Shown here piece by piece: positions 1 to 6,332 of a stretch of DNA of 21,286 nt (position 1 is the first letter of the stretch; the number at the start of each line of letters is the position of its first letter). The position numbers were made by a program, and so were the translations under genes. Origin of the DNA: M2408 sp044348665 (GTDB lineage: Bacteria > Bacteroidota > Bacteroidia > Flavobacteriales_D > Crocinitomicaceae); NCBI GenBank assembly GCA_044348665.1, contig JBIKSI010000050.1, positions 1 through 21,286 on the forward strand. The letters are read 5' to 3'. The notes under the pieces were generated by a model. That model had not been told where the DNA came from. It searched no databases and worked only from the letters and a program-made list of their open reading frames with translations.

Positions 1-1
1 A

Positions 2-265
2 TTTTCAGAGAATTTAAACAAATATTACATTGGTTCATGTTTAGACCTTGAAGAGAGGTTGAATTCACATAAAAACAAAACATTTAAAAATTCTTTTACA
101 AGTTATACAAACGATTGGTTTCTTTTTTTAAGTATAAATGAATTGGAATATACACAAGCAAGAAAAATTGAACAACATATTAAAAGAATGAAAAGTAAAA
201 CATACATTCAGAATCTTCAAAAATATGAGGAAATGCAACTCAAATTAGTACAAAGATTTTTGTGA
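2..265 (+). CDS. GIY-YIG family endonuclease (UPF0213-like), 5' truncated by window edge
   Basis: The reading frame is open from the first bases of the window to the TGA at 263-265, so the true start lies outside. The visible 87 residues begin FSENLNKYYIGSCLDLEERL, which carries the second half of the GIY-YIG signature (YYIG) and the following conserved Arg (EERL). Further on, the stretch ARKIEQHIKRMKSK supplies the conserved Glu that binds metal in this fold. Family members of this single-domain type are about 80-100 residues, so only some 5-15 N-terminal residues are missing. These small proteins are predicted nucleases and are very common in Bacteroidetes, often many copies per genome; their cellular role is not established. 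A TTG-initiated start at 59 would remove the catalytic half and is not credible. Confidence 0.85.
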   Translation, partial: FSENLNKYYIGSCLDLEERLNSHKNKTFKNSFTSYTNDWFLFLSINELEYTQARKIEQHIKRMKSKTYIQNLQKYEEMQLKLVQRFL

Positions 266-269
266 TAAC

Positions 270-301
270 GCGGGTTCGTCCCGATAATTATCGGGACCCG
301 C
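270..301. repeat. GC-rich palindrome after GIY-YIG gene
   Basis: A perfect 20-bp palindrome, GTCCCGATAATTATCGGGAC, lies at 278-297. It is enclosed by outer complementary arms GCGGGT (270-275) and ACCCGC (296-301). It stands out as the most GC-rich patch in an AT-rich surrounding. It lacks the T-tract of a classical terminator. The same style of palindrome occurs as an interspersed repeat in Bacteroidetes genomes (from memory), so this may be a REP-like element; a copy-number search would decide. Confidence 0.6.
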
Positions 302-372
302 CCTGGGTACCAATTGGAATTCGATTCCAAAAAAACTTATAAGTTGGCTTCCACCTCTTATAGGAGGATTAT

Positions 373-405
373 CCCAAATGTCTCTGATGTTTGGGATTTT
401 TGTTT
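373..405 (+). terminator. Possible rho-independent terminator
   Basis: CCCAAAT (373-379) pairs with GTTTGGG (389-395), leaving a nine-base loop, and is followed by ATTTTTGTTTT. The stem is short but the T-rich tail fits an intrinsic terminator for the transcript coming from the left. Confidence 0.5.
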
Positions 406-573
406 TAAAGGAATCAATCTTAAAACCTAAATGCCAAGTTTAAATTCTCCTTGACTTGAATGGATAATGTTAGAAGAACTACACTTTACTAAATGATTTC
501 ATTAGTTTAAAAATAACATTGCTTTTGTATTTCTATTTTTAAGAACTTTGAATTAGTTGAGAATAAGCTGAAT

Positions 574-1083
574 ATGAAGTTTAAGAGACCATTTTATTTT
601 CCTGGATCCATAATATTAATGGCTTTTCCGATATTACTTTGTATTTTTTACTTTCCGGAGGCAAATCCCCAACGATTAACACCTGTAGTTTTTGTGGCCA
701 AGTATATCAAACACGAGGGAGAATCGGTTGTTTTTGATACGACTTTTTTGTCTTCACCTGCTGGAAAAAGAAAGTACCTAAAAATTAATCTGGATACAAA
801 TGACTTAAAATCAAAACTAGATTCAATTCGAGGATTATCACGTTATTTAATTAAATTTCACGATACAATTGATGGAATTCATATTGTTTTTGATAAAAAT
901 TGTCGTTTTGAAACCTTCATTCAAGTTGTTGGCAATTTTAGAAAAGATTCAGTACCTATTTTTGCCCCATTTGAGAATAACATCTGGGTGTTTTATAACA
1001 TGGGATGTGAAATTACACTTCGGAAATATTTGAAGGAGAAAAGAAATGATAAACCCAAAGCTCGTCATTATTTATGGGTTTGA
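574..1083 (+). CDS. Membrane-anchored hypothetical protein, possibly ExbD/TolR-like
   Basis: A 169-residue protein of unknown function. Residues 1-10 are basic/aromatic, about 11-28 (SIILMAFPILLCIFYF region) form a single membrane helix, and the rest is predicted to be extracytoplasmic. A segment near 95-140 (GIHIVFDKNCRFETFIQVVG, then a strand and NNIWVFY) has the alternating strand/helix look of the periplasmic domain of ExbD/TolR proteins, but the Asp expected in the ExbD membrane helix is absent, so this is a weak analogy. The first ATG at 574 follows GAATAAGCTGAAT with no clear ribosome binding site, as is usual in this phylum. It is the first gene of an overlapping run that extends to 2810. 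Confidence 0.7.
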   Translation: MKFKRPFYFPGSIILMAFPILLCIFYFPEANPQRLTPVVFVAKYIKHEGESVVFDTTFLSSPAGKRKYLKINLDTNDLKSKLDSIRGLSRYLIKFHDTIDGIHIVFDKNCRFETFIQVVGNFRKDSVPIFAPFENNIWVFYNMGCEITLRKYLKEKRNDKPKARHYLWV

Positions 1084-1222
1084 TAAACCAGATTATTCAC
1101 AGGCAAAATTATTAGAATTTATTCTTCAAAAATGGCCAATTTCTGCGATGTTTTTGATACTTTTGACTTTTACTGTAGTCAAATTAATAAGAAATGATTC
1201 GAATTCAAATCGAAAAAGTTAA
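1046..1222 (+). CDS. Small single-helix membrane protein, overlapping both neighbours
   Basis: A 58-codon frame starts at ATG 1046 inside the end of the previous gene and stops at TAA 1220-1222, past the start of the following acetyltransferase gene. The product begins MINPKLVIIYGFDKPDYSQA, then has an amphipathic stretch and one strongly hydrophobic helix (PISAMFLILLTFTVVKL) ending in a basic tail. GGAG lies about seven bases before the ATG (1035-1038), which is a good ribosome binding site. The frame fills what would otherwise be a 110-base gap between two genes. I do not recognise the family. It may be translationally coupled to the gene before it. Confidence 0.55.
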   Translation: MINPKLVIIYGFDKPDYSQAKLLEFILQKWPISAMFLILLTFTVVKLIRNDSNSNRKS

Positions 1223-1712
1223 ACTCAAAGAACTAAAATCCCTTCAAAAAATTGGGCGTGAAACGTTTTACGAAACATTTGTAAGCTCAAATTCTGAAGT
1301 CAACATGCAAAGGTATTTGAACGAAGAATTTTCAGAAGAAAAATTAATGAATCAGCTTGAAAATGAAGATTCAGAATTTTATTTTGCCTCACTTAATCAT
1401 GAAATCATTGCATATTTGAAAATCAATTTTGGAGAGGCTCAAACAGAAATAAAAGACGAAAATGCCCTTGAAATTGAAAGAATTTATGTGCTCAAAAAAT
1501 TTCATGGAAAAAAAGTTGGTCAGGTTTTATTTGAAAAAGCACTCGAAAGAGCAAAAACCAAAAAGCTTGCTTATATGTGGTTGGGCGTTTGGGAAGAAAA
1601 TTCTCGTGCAATTCAATTTTACCAAAAAAATGGTTTTGTTGCCTTCGATAAGCATATTTTTAAATTGGGGGAAGATTTACAAACGGATGTGATGATGAGA
1701 TTGGAACTTTAA
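1194..1712 (+). CDS. GNAT N-acetyltransferase, PaiA (spermidine acetyltransferase)-like
   Basis: A 172-residue GNAT-fold enzyme expected to transfer acetyl from acetyl-CoA to an amine. The N-terminus GRETFYETFVSSNSEVNMQR closely follows the pattern of PaiA, the polyamine acetyltransferase of Bacillus. The acetyl-CoA binding motif A is visible as IERIYVLKKFHGKKVGQVLF (about residues 94-113), and motif B as WLGVWEENSRAIQFYQKNGF (about 129-148). Length is normal for the family. The start at 1194 overlaps the small upstream gene; the next gene begins two bases after its stop. The exact substrate cannot be told from sequence; polyamine is the best guess by family. Confidence 0.9.
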   Translation: MIRIQIEKVKLKELKSLQKIGRETFYETFVSSNSEVNMQRYLNEEFSEEKLMNQLENEDSEFYFASLNHEIIAYLKINFGEAQTEIKDENALEIERIYVLKKFHGKKVGQVLFEKALERAKTKKLAYMWLGVWEENSRAIQFYQKNGFVAFDKHIFKLGEDLQTDVMMRLEL

Positions 1713-1713
1713 T

Positions 1714-2211
1714 ATGATAATCCTTCAAACTTCTCGCCTTTATTTAAGAGAATTTTCAACACTCGACGCGTCACATTTTTATGAATTAAATCTCGACCAG
1801 GAAGTAATTAAATATACAGGTGATGTAGCTTTTCAAAGTATTGAAGAAGCTAAAAAATTCTTAGAAAATTACGATCATTACCACAAATTCAAGTTTGGGA
1901 GATGGGCCGTAATTGATAAATCAAATGAGGAATTTGTGGGGTGGTGCGGTTTGAAATATTCACCTGAAAAAGATGAGGTAGACTTAGGATTTAGATTTTT
2001 TCAAAAACACTGGAACAAAGGTTTTGCTAGTGAAGCAGCACAAGCTTGCCTAAATTATGGTTTTAACGACTTAAATTTAAAGCAAATTGTTGGTCGTGCA
2101 ATGAAAGCAAATCTGGCATCGTTTCGTGTTTTAGAAAAAGTTGGGATGCGCTATTTAAAAGATTTTGACTTTGATGGAAGTGAAGGAGTAATATATAAAA
2201 TTGAAAAATGA
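1714..2211 (+). CDS. GNAT N-acetyltransferase, RimJ/RimL type
   Basis: A 165-residue acetyltransferase of the RimJ/RimL branch, which acetylate N-termini of ribosomal proteins or small amine substrates. It opens with the typical LQTSRLYLREFSTLDASHFY, contains a FVGWCGL strand (about residues 72-80), the CoA-binding segment HWNKGFASEAAQACLNYGF (about 98-116) and the closing motif ANLASFRVLEKVGM (about 131-144). One base separates it from the preceding GNAT gene, and its TGA overlaps the upstream-most ATG of the following lipoprotein gene. The two GNAT genes belong to different subfamilies, so they are not a recent tandem duplication. Confidence 0.9.
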   Translation: MIILQTSRLYLREFSTLDASHFYELNLDQEVIKYTGDVAFQSIEEAKKFLENYDHYHKFKFGRWAVIDKSNEEFVGWCGLKYSPEKDEVDLGFRFFQKHWNKGFASEAAQACLNYGFNDLNLKQIVGRAMKANLASFRVLEKVGMRYLKDFDFDGSEGVIYKIEK

Positions 2212-2216
2212 TCACT

Positions 2217-2810
2217 ATGAAAAAATACAAATCGAAATTACTTTTTACATTATTATTTAGTTTATTATTTTTTTCTTGCACCAACAAGAACAAAGAAAAA
2301 CGACAGATTTCTCAAAAAACCGAAAATCTTGGTTTTGAAGAGTTGCCTAATTCTGAAACGAAATCCATTTCGATTCTTTGCAAAAATGAAAAAGATAATC
2401 TTGAACTTTTTACTAAATTAAAAACTGAATTAGAAAAAAATGATTTCAAAATAGAAGAATTAGAACACAACAATGGTGCTGGTTTTCTAAACTGTAAGGA
2501 AAACACAATCATTTCAATGAAAGGTAGCGGAATCAGGTCTTATTTTGCTAGAAGCTCTAAACCTGAAAAAAATACCGAGGACTTTTTTCCTGATTTTCAC
2601 CTTCAAGTTTTTGAGTTTCCAAATGAGAAAATTGCACAAGAAAATTTTGAAATCATGAATAATGCTTTAAAGTCACCTGGGAAGTTTTGCAACGGAAAGG
2701 CTCCACAAATATTGGCGATAAATAATAGTGAAGTTTTTCTCTTGGCAACTCGCGCTGAAATGTTTCGCGGGTACATCAATGATTACGCTAAGTTTATTGA
2801 AGAAAATTGA
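2217..2810 (+). CDS. Hypothetical lipoprotein
   Basis: A 197-residue protein with a lipoprotein signal: MKKYKSKLLF, a hydrophobic core, then the lipobox LFFSC with the acylated Cys at residue 21, followed by a lysine-rich tether. The ATG at 2217 gives the standard signal peptide; an in-frame ATG at 2208, overlapping the previous stop, would add only MIT and is less natural. The mature part has no domain I recognise; it is a mixed alpha/beta globular sequence with Cys residues near 56, 86 and 155. The protein is expected in the periplasm or on the outer membrane. It is the last gene of the overlapping run and is co-transcribed with the GNAT genes by position; the functional link is unknown. 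Confidence 0.75.
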   Translation: MKKYKSKLLFTLLFSLLFFSCTNKNKEKRQISQKTENLGFEELPNSETKSISILCKNEKDNLELFTKLKTELEKNDFKIEELEHNNGAGFLNCKENTIISMKGSGIRSYFARSSKPEKNTEDFFPDFHLQVFEFPNEKIAQENFEIMNNALKSPGKFCNGKAPQILAINNSEVFLLATRAEMFRGYINDYAKFIEEN

Positions 2811-2840
2811 AAACATTAAACTGAAAAATTCCTATCTTTG
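2807..2840 (+). promoter_or_regulatory. Bacteroidetes-type promoter for the Crp/Fnr gene
   Basis: The -7 element TATCTTTG (2833-2840) matches TAnnTTTG exactly. A TTG at 2807-2809 lies 23 bases upstream as a marginal -33 element. The start codon follows 23 bases after the -7 element. Confidence 0.6.
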
Positions 2841-2863
2841 AACATCAATTTTTCTCATTAATT

Positions 2864-3496
2864 ATGCTAGATCACACTTTTTTTGAATCTAAGTTTAAAG
2901 TTCTAGGACCCGATTTACTTGCTGAAATTCTTGAACATTCTCAAATCAAACAAATTCCTGCGCAAACGGAATTAGTGCGTGAAGGGCAATACATCAAATT
3001 TATTCCGATTGTCTTGGAAGGCCTTATCAAAGTTTTTACACATTTTGAAGAAAAAGAATTGCTTTTGTATTATATCAAAGCGGAACAAAGTTGCATCATG
3101 TCTTTTTCTTCGTGCATCAACAACGACATCAGTAAAATTTTCGCAATCACAGAAGAAGAAAGTACTGTTTTATTGATTCCTGCTGAAAAAATTGCAAAAT
3201 GGGTGATTGAATTTCCGAAAATCAATATCCTTTTTTACCAGCAATATGATCATCGTTACGGCGAATTAGTGGAAACGATTCACCAAATGTTGTATTATAA
3301 ATTAGATAAGAGATTAATCGACTATTTAACGGAAAAGGTGAATGTTACACGAAAAAATCCGATTAAAATTTCACACAAAGAAATCGCAAATGATCTCGGA
3401 ACAGCTCGCGAAGTAATTAGTCGCTTGGTAAAAAAACTTGAAAAACAAAATCTACTCAAACAACATCACGATAGCATTGAATTGTTATCGTTGTGA
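2864..3496 (+). CDS. Crp/Fnr family transcriptional regulator
   Basis: A 210-residue regulator with an N-terminal cyclic-nucleotide-binding-like beta barrel (about residues 20-110; signature pieces LVREGQYIKFIPIVLEGLIK) and a C-terminal winged helix (about 150-208; the recognition region is SHKEIANDLGTAREVISRLV). The phosphate-binding Glu/Arg pair of true CAP is not evident, so cAMP is unlikely to be the ligand. FNR-type N-terminal cluster cysteines are also missing; the only cysteines are 77 and 84 (QSCIMSFSSC), spaced by six residues, which could serve redox sensing, although that is speculation. It has its own promoter. The small membrane genes that follow at 3545 and 3659 are plausible targets. 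Confidence 0.9.
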   Translation: MLDHTFFESKFKVLGPDLLAEILEHSQIKQIPAQTELVREGQYIKFIPIVLEGLIKVFTHFEEKELLLYYIKAEQSCIMSFSSCINNDISKIFAITEEESTVLLIPAEKIAKWVIEFPKINILFYQQYDHRYGELVETIHQMLYYKLDKRLIDYLTEKVNVTRKNPIKISHKEIANDLGTAREVISRLVKKLEKQNLLKQHHDSIELLSL

Positions 3497-3528
3497 CTTT
3501 AGTTACTGCACAGCTTTTTTTCTCGAAG

Positions 3529-3536
3529 TACTTTTG
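3529..3536 (+). promoter_or_regulatory. Candidate -7 element upstream of the small membrane peptide
   Basis: TACTTTTG at 3529-3536 matches TAnnTTTG and ends eight bases before the ATG at 3545. No convincing -33 TTTG is visible, which would fit activator-dependent transcription, for example by the Crp/Fnr protein just upstream. The element is short and could occur by chance. Confidence 0.4.
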
Positions 3537-3544
3537 TTTTACAA

Positions 3545-3646
3545 ATGAAAGGAATGAAAACAATATACAAATTTATGCTCATGTGTATCACGTGTATTAC
3601 GATCGTTACTTCAATTGTATTACTCGTAAAGTATTTTAACAATTAA
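3545..3646 (+). CDS. Tiny single-helix membrane peptide (33 residues)
   Basis: ATG at 3545 opens a 33-codon frame ending at TAA 3644-3646. The product is MKGMKTIYKFMLMCITCITI followed by VTSIVLLVKYFNN: a basic N-terminus, one membrane helix and a short tail. It includes a CITC motif (CxxC) within the helix. It fills the gap between the regulator and the DUF2892 gene with 12 bases to spare, and the -7 element sits directly before it. No family is recognised; the size makes the call tentative. Alternative: a non-coding leader of the DUF2892 transcript. Confidence 0.45.
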   Translation: MKGMKTIYKFMLMCITCITIVTSIVLLVKYFNN

Positions 3647-3658
3647 AAAATAAACAAG

Positions 3659-3865
3659 ATGAAAAAAAACATGGCAACAGCTGATAGCATCGTAAGATTA
3701 CTTATTTCAGCAATTATGGTAACACTTTTCTTTATGAAAGTCGTAGAAGGAACATTGGGCATCATCATGCTTGTATTGGCAGGAGTTTTCACACTAACGA
3801 GCGTGATTAGATTTTGTCCGCTTTACGCAATTTTTGGAATTTCAACTTGTCCAGTGAAAAAATAA
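3659..3865 (+). CDS. DUF2892 inner-membrane protein (YgaP membrane-domain-like)
   Basis: A 68-residue protein with two membrane helices (about residues 10-30 and 34-52), matching the DUF2892 domain found at the C-terminus of the E. coli rhodanese YgaP and as stand-alone proteins in Bacteroidetes. The closing RFCPLYAIFGISTCP is diagnostic, with its FCPLY and STCP cysteines. In this phylum, such proteins commonly sit beside Crp/Fnr regulators and sulfurtransferase genes; no rhodanese is present here. An in-frame ATG at 3671 (MATADSIVRLL) is an alternative start closer to many homologues. A strong terminator follows. Confidence 0.88.
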   Translation: MKKNMATADSIVRLLISAIMVTLFFMKVVEGTLGIIMLVLAGVFTLTSVIRFCPLYAIFGISTCPVKK

Positions 3866-3894
3866 AGATTTAATAAAATCTAAATTCATTCACA

Positions 3895-3932
3895 AACAGC
3901 AAAATTCTTTCGTAGAGTTTTGCTGTTTTTTT
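3895..3932 (+). terminator. Rho-independent terminator after DUF2892 gene
   Basis: AACAGCAAAATTCT pairs with AGAGTTTTGCTGTT (one T-G wobble) around a five-base loop, followed by a run of T. This is a strong intrinsic terminator closing the 2864-3865 unit. Confidence 0.85.
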
Positions 3933-3942
3933 ATTTTAAGCC

Positions 3943-3969
3943 TTGAATGGAATATTTTTTGTATCTTTA
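3943..3969 (+). promoter_or_regulatory. Candidate promoter for the YiiX-like gene
   Basis: TATCTTTA at 3962-3969 is one base off the TAnnTTTG consensus, with a TTG at 3943-3945 sixteen bases upstream. It lies right after the terminator and 40 bases before the start codon, a sensible position. Confidence 0.45.
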
Positions 3970-4009
3970 GTGGAAAATAGAGTTTTTAGCCCCTACAAAA
4001 CCAGATGAC

Positions 4010-4678
4010 ATGAAAAAATTAGCATTCATTATTATTCCAATTTCCTTCCTAGTTGTTTTCGTTTACGGGACAGGAAAACCGCTGAGTGGAGCAAAAAATT
4101 TCCTTATAAAGAAAGATAATTTAATTGATTTTAACTTAATAAAAGATTGTGATTTAATTTTTCAAAAATCTTTTTCTAGTCAAAGTCTTGCGGTTGAAAA
4201 GGCAACAAATTCCATTTATTCTCACTGTGGAATTATTTTCAAACAAGATTCAAATTTTTATGTGCTTGAAGCAGTTCAACCAGTTTCTGTTTGTGAACTA
4301 AAGGAATGGATTTCACGCGGAAAAGAGCAACATTTTTTAGTTAAACGACATGTTTTTGCTGATTCTTTACTTACTGTTGAAAAAATTAAGGAAATGAAAA
4401 AAATTGGATTTTCATTTCTTGATAAAAATTACGATTTAACTTTTGAGTGGAGTGACAACAAGATGTATTGCTCAGAGTTGATCTGGAAAATCTACAAACG
4501 TGCCTTAAACATTGAAATTGGCCAATTGCAGCACTTAGAAGACCTGAACCTAAATGACCGAATAGTTAAAGAAAAATTAAAGGAAAGGTATGGAAACAAC
4601 ATTCCTTATCAGGAAACAATAATTTTTCCCGAATCTATTTTTAGTTGCAAAGATTTGAAAACTGTAATTGAGAATTAA
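4010..4678 (+). CDS. YiiX-type permuted papain-like hydrolase (peptidase C92 family)
   Basis: A 222-residue protein of the YaeF/YiiX group, circularly permuted NlpC/P60-like cysteine hydrolases thought to act on amide or ester bonds in lipids or peptides. An N-terminal hydrophobic segment (about 4-20) anchors or exports it. The family landmarks are in order: CDLIFQKSFSSQSLAVEKAT (47-66), the catalytic His in YSHCGII (His72), VLEAVQPV (Glu87) and the catalytic Cys in MYCSELIWKIY (Cys154). Length and spacing are normal. It is a single-gene unit between a terminator and a repeat-rich region. The physiological substrate is unknown. Confidence 0.87.
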   Translation: MKKLAFIIIPISFLVVFVYGTGKPLSGAKNFLIKKDNLIDFNLIKDCDLIFQKSFSSQSLAVEKATNSIYSHCGIIFKQDSNFYVLEAVQPVSVCELKEWISRGKEQHFLVKRHVFADSLLTVEKIKEMKKIGFSFLDKNYDLTFEWSDNKMYCSELIWKIYKRALNIEIGQLQHLEDLNLNDRIVKEKLKERYGNNIPYQETIIFPESIFSCKDLKTVIEN

Positions 4679-4680
4679 CT

Positions 4681-4829
4681 TTTTCTATTTTACCACTGAG
4701 ACAGAAAGAATCTCCTTCTTACTTTTCTTACTTCTCTTAGTGGTGAAAGAAAAAGGAAGGATTGACTTCTAACTCAAACACTGTGGGTTCTTTTGCGACA
4801 AGCCTTATGTTACTTTGCGTTAAATTTAC
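4681..4829. repeat. Interspersed direct repeat, copy 1
   Basis: The copy begins near TTTTACCACTGAGACAG and ends TTAAATTTAC. Positions 4688-4763 are identical over 76 bases to 4928-5003; the remainder matches with scattered substitutions (for example the ends TACTTTGCGTTAAATTTAC and TACTTTGTGTTAAATTTAC). Within the copy, ACCACTGAGA (4692-4701) is nearly complementary to TCTTAGTGGT (4735-4744), so it can fold into a stem with a ~33-base loop. Phrases of this kind, meaning 'accac...gag' with 'ctttgcgttaaa', are recalled as widespread intergenic repeats in Bacteroidetes; that is memory, not a search. Confidence 0.85.
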
Positions 4830-4920
4830 TCCCACTTTCTCCAAGGAAATTTAAGTCCAAGAACAAAAAATTCTATATTTTCCTCGTTTTTCCAACTAAC
4901 ATCCAATTAAAGAACCATTT

Positions 4921-5068
4921 TTTCTTTTTTTACCACTGAGACAGAAAGAATCTCCTTCTTACTTTTCTTACTTCTCTTAGTGGTGAAAGAAAAAGGAAGG
5001 ATTAACATCTAAGTCAAACACTTTGCATCCTTTGCGATAAGCCTTATGTTACTTTGTGTTAAATTTAC
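4921..5068. repeat. Interspersed direct repeat, copy 2
   Basis: Second copy of the repeat at 4681-4829, offset by exactly 240 bases at its start. The first ~76 bases (4928-5003) are identical; the second part differs by substitutions and a one-base length change. It carries the same internal inverted pair, ACCACTGAGA (4932-4941) and TCTTAGTGGT (4975-4984). Confidence 0.85.
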
Positions 5069-5140
5069 CACCGTTATCCCTTATTGCCCTATGGAAATAA
5101 AGTTTGATAGATTTGCTTCCTAAAAATTAAATTAAGTTCA

Positions 5141-5237
5141 AAGTCTAACATCTTATTTCTAAAGTCTATTGTCTCCTGTCTTCTGTCTTCTGTCTAGTGT
5201 CTTAAGTCTAATGTCTAAAATCCTAAAATCTTAACAT
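5141..5237. repeat. Degenerate short tandem repeat of GTCT units
   Basis: A run of imperfect units of 7-10 bases built on GTCT: AAGTCTAAC, AAAGTCTATT, GTCTCCT, GTCTTCT, GTCTTCT, GTCTAGT, GTCTTAA, GTCTAAT, GTCTAAAAT. No coding frame uses it. It is of simple-repeat type and may vary in length between strains. Confidence 0.7.
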
Positions 5238-5429
5238 CCAAAATGAACTTTTATAAACACAAGCTGTATAAAGACAAAACGAAGCACCTATTTAAAGGTC
5301 GAAAAATCAATAATTTCACATCCTGCAAAAATTTGTGCCAAAAATGACTAAAAGAAAGGAACAACAAAATAAACAAAACGTACAGATTAAACAATTTTTG
5401 TGCGTTTTTTAAAAAATCTGAGTCTTTAG

Positions 5430-5462
5430 TTTGTCCGTTTTAAAAATTTTGATGTATGTTTG
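5430..5462 (+). promoter_or_regulatory. Promoter of the exbB-exbD-exbD-tonB operon
   Basis: TTTG at 5430-5433 and TATGTTTG at 5455-5462 form a -33/-7 pair with a 21-base spacer, both matching the Bacteroidetes consensus. The ATG of exbB follows 34 bases later, giving a leader of about 28 bases. Confidence 0.75.
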
Positions 5463-5496
5463 TGGAAAAATTGTAAAACAATAAAAATTTAAAGTA

Positions 5497-6303
5497 ATGA
5501 GTAAAAATTCAAAAACATCAGGTGGCTTTACCTCTTTAGTTGCTACATTAGCTATCGCTATTGCATTAGGTATCGGAATTGTTATTTACAAATACGTTTT
5601 CGGTGATCCAGGAAATTTCGTTGACAATGACCCAACAGGTGAGCCTTTAGAAGGTAACTTTATGGGAATCATTTACAAAGGAGGTATGATTGTACCAGTT
5701 TTGGTTGCAATGAACTTAATTGTATTTATTTTCTCAATTGAAAGATTTATCACTTTAGCGAAAGCAAAAGGAAAAGGAAGTATTGACAAATTTGTAGCAA
5801 ACATCCGCACATTGTTGGAAAACAACCAAGTATCAGAAGCAATTGAAGCTTGTGACAAACAAAAAGGTTCTTTAGCAAACGTTGTTCGTGCTGGTTTAGT
5901 GAAATATGAGCACATTGCAGGTGATTCTTCTTTAGATAAAGAACAAAAAGTGGAAACTTTGAAAAAAGAATTAGAAGAAGCTACTTCTTTAGAGTTACCA
6001 ATGTTATCTAAAAACTTAGGTGTATTATCTACTTCTGCATCTGTTGCAACCTTAATCGGTTTGATTGGTACAGTATTAGGGATGATTCGTGCCTTCGCTG
6101 CGATGTCTCACGGTACTCCTGATACTTCTGCACTTGCAACTGGTATCTCTGAGGCACTTATCAACACGGCGTTTGGTATCTTGGCTTCTACTTTAGCGAT
6201 TATTTTCTACAACTTCTTCTCTACTAAAATTGATACTATGACTTATAGTATGGATGAAGCAAGTTTCTCAATCGTACAAGATTTCAACGCGAAAAACAAA
6301 TAG
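5497..6303 (+). CDS. exbB: ExbB/TolQ/MotA family proton channel protein
   Basis: A 268-residue inner-membrane subunit of the proton-driven motor that energises TonB. Four hydrophobic segments are visible: about 11-31 (extra N-terminal helix usual for Bacteroidetes ExbB), 61-81, 172-203 and 217-240. The conserved channel motifs are SVATLIGLIGTVLGMIRAF (182-200) and GISEALINTAFGI (216-228), whose small and Thr residues line the proton path. It pairs with the ExbD proteins encoded next. It is the first gene of a four-gene operon with its own promoter; the gap to exbD is 29 bases. Confidence 0.96.
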   Translation: MSKNSKTSGGFTSLVATLAIAIALGIGIVIYKYVFGDPGNFVDNDPTGEPLEGNFMGIIYKGGMIVPVLVAMNLIVFIFSIERFITLAKAKGKGSIDKFVANIRTLLENNQVSEAIEACDKQKGSLANVVRAGLVKYEHIAGDSSLDKEQKVETLKKELEEATSLELPMLSKNLGVLSTSASVATLIGLIGTVLGMIRAFAAMSHGTPDTSALATGISEALINTAFGILASTLAIIFYNFFSTKIDTMTYSMDEASFSIVQDFNAKNK

Positions 6304-6332
6304 TTTGTAGCCATAAATAAAAACAAATTAAG

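Larger units (their letters stand above)
266..573. other. Gene-free stretch with palindromes, downstream of the GIY-YIG gene
   Basis: About 308 bases without a convincing gene. The stretch holds a GC-rich palindrome (270-301), a short hairpin around 314-330 (TTGGAA, TTCGA loop, TTCCAA), and a terminator-like hairpin at 373-405. The remainder (406-573) is AT-rich leader for the gene that starts at 574; no perfect TAnnTTTG promoter element is present in it. Confidence 0.6.
4679..5496. other. Long gene-free, repeat-rich intergenic region
   Basis: About 820 bases with no credible gene. It contains two direct-repeat copies (4681-4829 and 4921-5068), unique AT-rich spacer, a TGTCT-rich short repeat (5141-5237) and the leader and promoter of exbB (5430-5462). 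A 34-codon frame from ATG 5242 is lysine-rich and unconvincing. Confidence 0.75.

Noticed and set aside
305..335. Possible tRNA 3' half (TTGGA-ATTCGAT-TCCAA resembles a T-arm)
   Set aside because: No matching acceptor stem, anticodon arm or D-arm could be built upstream, and the loop is not a canonical TTCRANN; it is simply a short hairpin.
4681..5237. CRISPR array
   Set aside because: Only two long copies with a 240-bp period and a degenerate GTCT run; no regular 25-40 bp repeat with unique spacers and no cas genes.
5242..5346. 34-codon plus-strand frame (MNFYKHKLYKDKTKHLFKGR...)
   Set aside because: Lysine-rich, no hydrophobic or domain pattern, no ribosome binding site, and located in the leader of exbB; consistent with chance.
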